DNA from: Diphasiastrum complanatum
Taxonomy: Eukaryota; Streptophyta; Lycopodiopsida; Lycopodiales; Lycopodiaceae
Assembly: GCA_029204225.1 (NCBI GenBank)
Contig: CM055103.1
Span: 39,863,323-39,927,322 of the forward strand
Length of the DNA: 64,000 nt
Direction of reading: 5' to 3'
The position numbers and the translations under genes are program-made. Shown here piece by piece: positions 58,255 through 64,000 of the stretch. Each line of letters opens with the position of its first letter. Position 1 is the stretch's first letter. The notes beneath the pieces are model-generated. The model saw nothing but the letters and a program-made list of their open reading frames with translations, was not told where the DNA came from and searched no databases.

Positions 58255-58885
58255 AGTACCTTCACCTTTGAAAGTGTGAGTGCTATTGTCGCCAAGATGA
58301 ATGTATCTTATTGGACTGTAAGGCGTATAGGAGTGAAAATGTTCAATGAATGATCATATGTTGAGTAGCTCTAGAATTCAGAAACCAAGAATTATCCAAT
58401 AGTGCTTTTCGGTCTTTGACCATAAATGCTCCTTCGTCCATGTCGACGTCGGGAGGTGCTGTGACTGCATTCACCTGTTGATCACGTTGCTTGCTAGCAT
58501 TCTTTGCTTTGAGAACCCTACAATCCTGGATCTCATGATTAGTGCTCTTGCAATACTTATAGAACATCTTCTTCCGCGACTGTGAATTTGATAATTGTTC
58601 TTGACTTTGAATCGATTTCTGATTTGATGCGGACTGCTTAGAGCTTTTATGCTTCTGTCGTTTTGAGCCTTTGTAGACATATAGAGCTTGAGATGATGAA
58701 GTCGACGAAGCTTCTTGACTTCTTTGATTATCTTCTTGCAGCAACATAGTGATAACTCTGGTAAGAGTCAAATCTGAGTGTGTCGACATGATCATCACCC
58801 AGTTCTTATATGTAGAGGGCAAGCTTGAAAGCAATGTCATGATTGCCTCTTTATCGTTTATGACTGATCCAACAACGGCCATATG
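58255..58885 (-). pseudogene. Copia gag C-terminus and protease
   Basis: Minus strand: VVGSVINDKEAIMTLLSSLP, STYKNWVMIM, a basic linker and a zinc knuckle with its first Cys changed to Tyr (YKYCKSTNHEIQDC). Protease site NSWFLNSRATQHM has NSRA in place of DSGA, so it is dead. The gag N-terminus is cut off sharply at about 58885. Confidence 0.88.
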
Positions 58886-59432
58886 TTACAAGAGGTTTCC
58901 AACGTATTTCTATGAATATAAAAGCTATAATTATCTTCATCATCGCTTGCTTTCTCTAACCAATCTTTATCATTGCATAGACTTTGGAGCGACCTGGGAG
59001 CGACCTTTGGAGTGATTTTGGACTAGATTCATTAGCTCTTCTTGTTTGTAGCTTTTCTTGCTTGTAGTTTGGTTTGTTTTGATTGTTAAAGTGTTACATT
59101 TCTTTAATAGCAAAGTTCTTCAAGAGGTTTCTATGTGTTCCTCTTTTAACTAATTGGTTGGAATCATAAGAATGTTTTTGCGCATTTTCTAGCATTGAGA
59201 TTATACCATCAGATACTGGTAGCAAATGGCCAATCTATTCTCACATTAAAAAATTGTGATTCTCTCCATCCTAAAAAAGGTTTTCTTTATAACTCTCACC
59301 TATACGAGAATTATAAGGATGAAGAAAACGACCACCTTTTCCTACATGAGAACCAATTGACCATCTACTAGTTGTATTAGATGGTATAATCTTGATGCTA
59401 CAAAATGTGCTCCTGTGTTCTTATCATTCTAG

Positions 59433-59753
59433 CTAGTTAGTGAAAAGCGGAACACGTATAAAAAGCCTCTTGAATATAATTGTTCTAAAATCGTAAGATT
59501 CTTGATGTTGAAAAAATATAATCCTTTGACACCATTCTTTTACATGTATCATACTTGAACATTCACTCAAACCAAGATACTCATGCATTGTCCACATTAG
59601 AATTCCATGAAGAGTGAAATTTCTATCTTGCAAAGGCCTTGATATGTCATACTCATTGACACCATTCCAAAGCCTGGACAATTCTGTAATCAATGGTTCT
59701 GCTTCACGACTTCGGATTGTTGGAATTCTATGCTCAGCCTCAAATCCATTCAT
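59433..59753 (-). pseudogene. CACTA (En/Spm) Tnp2-like transposase fragment
   Basis: The minus-strand peptide AEPLITELSRLWNGVNEYD, then NFTLHGILMWTMHEYLG, fits the Tnp2/Transposase_21 segment (PLI.EL..LW..GV...D......F.(L/M)...L.WT..(D/E)(F/Y)). The expected following GWS..G...CP.C is not seen, and no terminal CACTA repeats were found. It is the only DNA-transposon relic recognised. Confidence 0.65.
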
Positions 59754-60099
59754 TAATGAGCATCCTAAAAGTTTTACAAAAACCCAGAAAAAGAAGGCTC
59801 AAATTTTGAGCAACATAGATTTTTCGACCCTAGATCGGATCAGATCGAGGCCAAAATTATCCAGACGTCTTTGACTCTAGATTGGGTTGAATCGGGTCTG
59901 GTTTTTCTGACCCTGAAAAATCCGATTCTGACTGTATTTTCGACCCATTATACATTAGAGAAAATTTGGCCTTGGAAAGGGCCCTATAAGGATTGCCACA
60001 TAGCATGACAATTTTTTGGCAATGTAAAAGACTAAAATTAAATCTTTTTCTGCCCGCAATCCTGCCCACACAGTCTTCGATGATTAGCTATTATGTGCG

Positions 60100-61140
60100 A
60101 GGTACAGTTTGTGATTGAAAAAAATCATAACTTTTGAACGGCAGCTCATTAGAGGAGTTTTGAGCTCCAAAAGGACCCTTTAAGAATTCGTGCAAGATGT
60201 AGTTTATATTATTAAAATATTATAGCACTAATATTTTTGACTTGCCGTAACTTTTTAATCGTAGCTCAAAAGTATGTCATCTAACATGTCATTGGAAAGC
60301 CCTTGTTGAGCGCTTTCTAATGCACCAAACTCCGCTAAATTTGAACTTACCACTAAAAAGTTATGCCATTTTTAGTGTGGAATCAAAATGTGAACTCAAA
60401 AAGTTACGTTACGTAGATTTCAAATTTGAGTGTTTTGATTGGTCCATGTGTAAGAAAAAATTGAGAAAAAATATAAAAAGAATCTTTACAAAGGATCTTT
60501 TTTGGATTTAGAACTCCTCTAATGCGGATTGAGACGATTACGGTGCCATTAGAAATCCCTCGACGAGAGCTTTTCAATGACACCCAAGATGACCCAGTTT
60601 TGAGCTACGGTGAATAAGTTATGGCCAGTCAAAGATTTGGTCGGTCAACTCTTGGTCAACCTGATATCTCTTTCAAGCGCAACTGACCGGAACAATAATT
60701 TGCACTTTCTTGGACTACGGTATCTGCACTTCCTCTATAGGCATGTCCAAACCGGGTCAACTGCACTTGAAAGAGATATCGGGTTGACCAAGAATTGACC
60801 TACCAAAACTTTAACTGGCCATAACTTCTTCACCGTAGCTCGGAATTGGGTCATGTTACTGTTGTTGAAAAGCTCTCGTCAAGGGCTTTCTAATGGCACT
60901 GTAATCGTCTCAATCCGAGTTGTCGTTCAAAAGTTACATTGTTTTTTTTGCTGAGTTGCATACTATACTACAAATAAAATGGCTTATTAACGGGCTGCCC
61001 CCGATGCAAAATTACAGTTCTTTTAGAAAGAAAAGAAATCAATTTAAAGGAGCTACGTTACATAGATTTCAAATTTGAGTGTTTTGATTGGACCATGTGG
61101 AAGAAACTTTTGAGAAAAAAAATAAAAAAATATCTTTTTG
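60100..61140. repeat. Foldback repeat complex with 165-bp inverted arms
   Basis: Arms 60526-60690 and 60752-60916 are inverted copies (by eye about 87% identical) around a 61-bp spacer. Direct repeats 60403-60487 and 61053-61137 (TAGATTTCAAATTTGAGTG, TTTTGATTGG) flank them. Inside each arm and at about 60288-60323 is a smaller palindromic module of the form CATT(A/G)GAAAG...GCTTTCTAATG. No frame or transposase is present. Confidence 0.85.
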
Positions 61141-61697
61141 AAAGGCCCCTTTTGTGCTCAAATTTTCTCTAATGAATATTGATCCTTTGTATATTTTTCG
61201 ATACTTTGTAAATTCGATATTGTCAACTGACCCAATGACTTCACGTTGACAGTCCGCCTACTTTGTAACTGTTTGAGACGGTTGTAATAACTGTAGAAAA
61301 TATCAGTTATAGATATTTTGAGTAGTGTATCAAGTTAAGTATCTACATCAAAAAATTTCTTCAAGTATTTTGATAATCTTCTGATTTCAAAACATCTGAT
61401 AATTGTATCTATCAATTCATTCAGATAGTTCTGTTACATGTGTTATCACACACAATGATCAAGGTTCTCACTCTGTAGCCAGCGTTACCACGCTCAACCA
61501 ACTGAAGTTATCACTTCATGTGATTGTACTCATTGTTGATATTAATCAAAATACATTTTCAGTCCTACCACTGTCATTGTTCATTTGTGCATTTGTTGAA
61601 TCCTTCGTTTGAATTATTTTTTTGTTGTTTGTTGTGCTTCCGATCCTAAATGAAACTTGCTCATCAGCTTCTGCTCATTCTCACTTATTTGCAACAT

Positions 61698-61711
61698 GGT
61701 ATCATGGCAGT
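61698..61711 (+). other. Primer binding site-like sequence of a copia element
   Basis: TGGTATCATGGCAG resembles the iMet site in its first eight bases and stands 125 bp before a copia gag start. The LTR must end just upstream, but its start is not visible. Confidence 0.5.
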
Positions 61712-61835
61712 TCAGTAATCTACATTTCTATTATGGATTATCAAGTCTTCTTTCTATCAAGACAACGTTCTAGCAAGCGCGCAGCCAACAATATTCTAAA
61801 TTCGTTGTTTCTACCAATAGTTGCACTCAACCAGA

Positions 61836-62450
61836 ATGGATCCATCTACTAGTTCTCCTCTGATCAACTTGATAGGAGTAACTACCATCTCTAAAAATTC
61901 AAAATGAAGGTCATGCTACTAGCCAAAGAATTGTGGGACATTGTTGATGGCACAAAGGTTAAATCAGAGGATGATGCAGTCACTATCACCAAATGGAAAC
62001 CAAAAGATGGCAAGGCATTTGCCTACAATACTCTCAACCTCAGAGACATTCAAATTATTCACATAAGTGTTGTTCAGACTACTGGGATGCATGGGACATC
62101 CTAGAAACTCTCCATGGTATCAGAGATACCACATCCAAATTACATTTGAGAAGAAATTCTTCAACATAAAGATGTTTGAAGCAGAAAACAGTCTCAAGCC
62201 ATCTCATCACTTTCAAAGCCTTTTTGGAGCAAATGTCTGCAATTGGCTCAGTCATTGAAGATTCTGATGTTGTTATGACTCTATTATCGAGTCTTCTTGA
62301 AGCCTATGAAAATTGGGTCCTGGCAATTTTGACCCAAGAGCACCTCACTCTTTGAAGAGTAATTTTGATGCTTCTACGAGAGGAAATCAGAAAATCTGCA
62401 ACCTCCTCAGGCTCAGGGTTGGATCCTCAACTACTATATTCCAAAAGTCA
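61836..62450 (+). pseudogene. Ty1/copia gag (same family as 32.4 kb)
   Basis: ATG 61836 starts MDPSTSSPLINLIG, then in shifted frames NYHL*KFKMKVMLLAKELWD, IVDGTKVKSED, ITKWKPKDGKAFAY, WDILETLHGIRDTTSKLHLR, KFFNIKMFEAENS and VVMTLLSSLLEAYENWVLAI. Four or more frameshifts. It ends at about 62450, where an unrelated antisense coding-like region begins. Confidence 0.85.
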
Positions 62451-64000
62451 GAAGTCTTGAAGGGACTGGGGCTGATTTGAGAACTGATTCTACTCTTCGA
62501 GTCTCTTGGCTCCTTCGCTCTACAACTCTTCTAAAGCTGTTAGCAACTTCGCGTCTTTCAGTTGCAGGTCCTGATTTGCCGTTTTGAGCTTGTCTGTCTG
62601 TTGTGCTAGCTGGTGCACCAACCAATGAAGATGGTATGATGTCTCAGCGATGCCACTTCAAGGACTCTTTGGATTTTTCGAACAAGCTGTCATAGGCTGG
62701 AAGGGAGGGGAACTCAATAGGAAGACGATGGTAAGTAGGAAAAGAAACTGAGAAGCTGCAGAATGATTTGGTAGTATCAACAATGGTGGTGGTGGTGGAA
62801 GTTAGAAATGTGACTGGTGCAATTGCCTCTTGAACTATCTCCAATCCCTCATCTACAAGATCGCCTTCATCGAGTGTATTCAAGAGTGTCTACATCGATG
62901 AAGTCATCTTGCTTCAAAGCAGAGGGGTCTTCAGCTTTCTCTTCATCCTTTGAGCTTTCTTAGACTTTGACTATTACTTGTGCCGCTTGATCTTGATCTT
63001 CTGCCCTTGTTTCTTGATCATGTTCAACTTCACCTATCTCTTTTGCTTTGTCATCTTGAGTGGAATCAGCTGCAATTATATTTTCTGCGCATGTAGTTGC
63101 AGACAGTTTCCTTTCTCGCTCCCCTAAAAATAGTTGGATGGCTACCACAAAATCAAGTGTCTGCTGGGCATGAGGGGGTGATGTAAGAATGTGAAGTGAT
63201 CCTGATAGTGATTGGGATCTGGAGTGTCTAGCATGTGATTGTGACCCGGATGGTGACTGGGTTCGAGATCTTCAGGTTGGTGATTGGATTGGAGATTGTG
63301 TCTACTAGGTGGGAGGCAGAGTAGTTGAGGGTCTTTGTTGTCTACTATGTCTCGTCTAGAGGCTGCCTTCCTCTTCATCTTCATTTTCCTCACTACTGGA
63401 TGAAACATCTTCGTACCCTGCCATCTTTTGCTTATGTTTCCTTGGAGTCAACTTCTTGGTCTTAGATGGTGGTGGGCTATCGGACTCCATCTCTAATTCA
63501 GCAGCTGGTTTGCTGGTGGTCATCTTCATCCTCTGCTTCTTTGGTGGTATGGTATCATCAAGTTGAGCGGCGTGTGGTGATGACCTGTCATGTCGCTTTT
63601 TGGTTCCAATGCTCATGAACTGTAGCAACTTGTTGGGAAAGGTGTGGTTGTAGCTTGGATGGTTTATAGCCTCGGCTTGCCGCATCATCTCTGGGAGCCA
63701 AAGCAAGCTTTAAGTCGATAGAAGACTGAATTTGAGTGAGATCAAAAAAGATATAACCAAGGAGGTAACTGGGGCTTGCTTTTGTAAGGCATTGATGAGT
63801 TGTCTAGAGATGAATAATGCCCAAAACTGTACATGTTTTGTTAGCCCCTCATAGGGATTCTCCCAGGTATGGCAAAAGTCTGAAGGATCCTCAGCAGATG
63901 TGCCTTCCGCGTGTAGGTGTAATTTGGTGATGTAGCATAGGCAACTCCCAGTTCCTTGCATTTGATGGCTTTGAGAAGGATGTCATCCTTGTTCCACTTG
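62434..64000 (-). pseudogene. Unidentified broken coding region, antisense
   Basis: Minus strand from the window edge. KWNKDDILLKAIKCKELGV, then after a shift LTKHVQFWALFISRQLINAL, one in-frame stop (63710), LLWLPEMMRQAEAI and an S/P/K/E-rich tail (KPAAELEMESDSPPPSKTKK, VSSSSEENEDEEEG) to 63356; further low-complexity pieces reach 62434. I do not recognise a family. The basic/acidic disordered tail and the setting suggest a transposon-encoded or captured gene. It is partial, as the 5' end lies outside the window. Confidence 0.45.

Overview
This window looks like nuclear DNA from a land plant with a large, repeat-rich genome. The evidence is one split gene with plant-type protein features and a 6.2 kb intron, a dense and mostly decayed population of plant LTR retrotransposons (Ty3/gypsy with tRNA-Asp and chromodomain types, and Ty1/copia), a CACTA transposase piece, LINE and SINE remnants, and very many long (GA/CT)n arrays. 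I cannot name the species. Nothing bacterial or organellar is seen, and there are no rRNA genes or intact tRNA genes.

The only host gene I can support runs from 17439 to 28645 (+). It has four exons that join in frame into a 513-residue Ca2+-regulated mitochondrial solute carrier of the ATP-Mg/phosphate (APC/SCaMC) family: four EF-hand sites followed by three mitochondrial-carrier repeats. Its 5' UTR is G-tract rich. A 40-bp minisatellite lies about 650 bp upstream. Intron 2 holds two antisense LINE 3' ends and a duplicated copy of the exon-3 splice acceptor.

Layout. 0-9 kb: fragments of gypsy elements (gag zinc knuckles at 0.2 kb, antisense RNase H/integrase at 4-4.8 kb, then an LTR, tRNA-Asp primer site and gag at 5.4-9 kb). 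9.4-11.4 kb: antisense copia RNase H and gypsy RT relics. 11.76-16.03 kb: a structurally complete non-autonomous LTR element with two 1,233-bp LTRs, PBS, PPT and a CCCCC target duplication. 16.4-29 kb: the carrier gene. 29-35.8 kb: intergenic DNA with minisatellites, a copia gag relic, LTR-like DNA with CACRYGTG palindromes, and a 53-bp G-rich tract. 35.85-40.8 kb: a chromodomain gypsy element (+) abutting an antisense gypsy gag (40.8-41.8 kb), whose far side carries about 1.8 kb of helically phased A-tracts. 44.6-46.6 kb: an internally deleted copia (-) with a SINE inserted in its RT. 47-52 kb: a long copia (+). 52-59 kb: a copia (-) split by unrelated DNA. 59.4-61.1 kb: a CACTA Tnp2 relic and a foldback repeat. 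61.7-62.5 kb: a copia gag. 62.4-64 kb: an unidentified broken antisense coding region.

None of the transposable elements looks autonomous: each pol or gag carries stops, frameshifts, deletions or lost catalytic residues. The most unusual signals are structural: phased A-tracts, a LINE family ending in (TC)n, a short tRNA-related SINE with clean target duplications, a foldback with 165-bp arms, and repeated hairpins in a retrotransposon leader.
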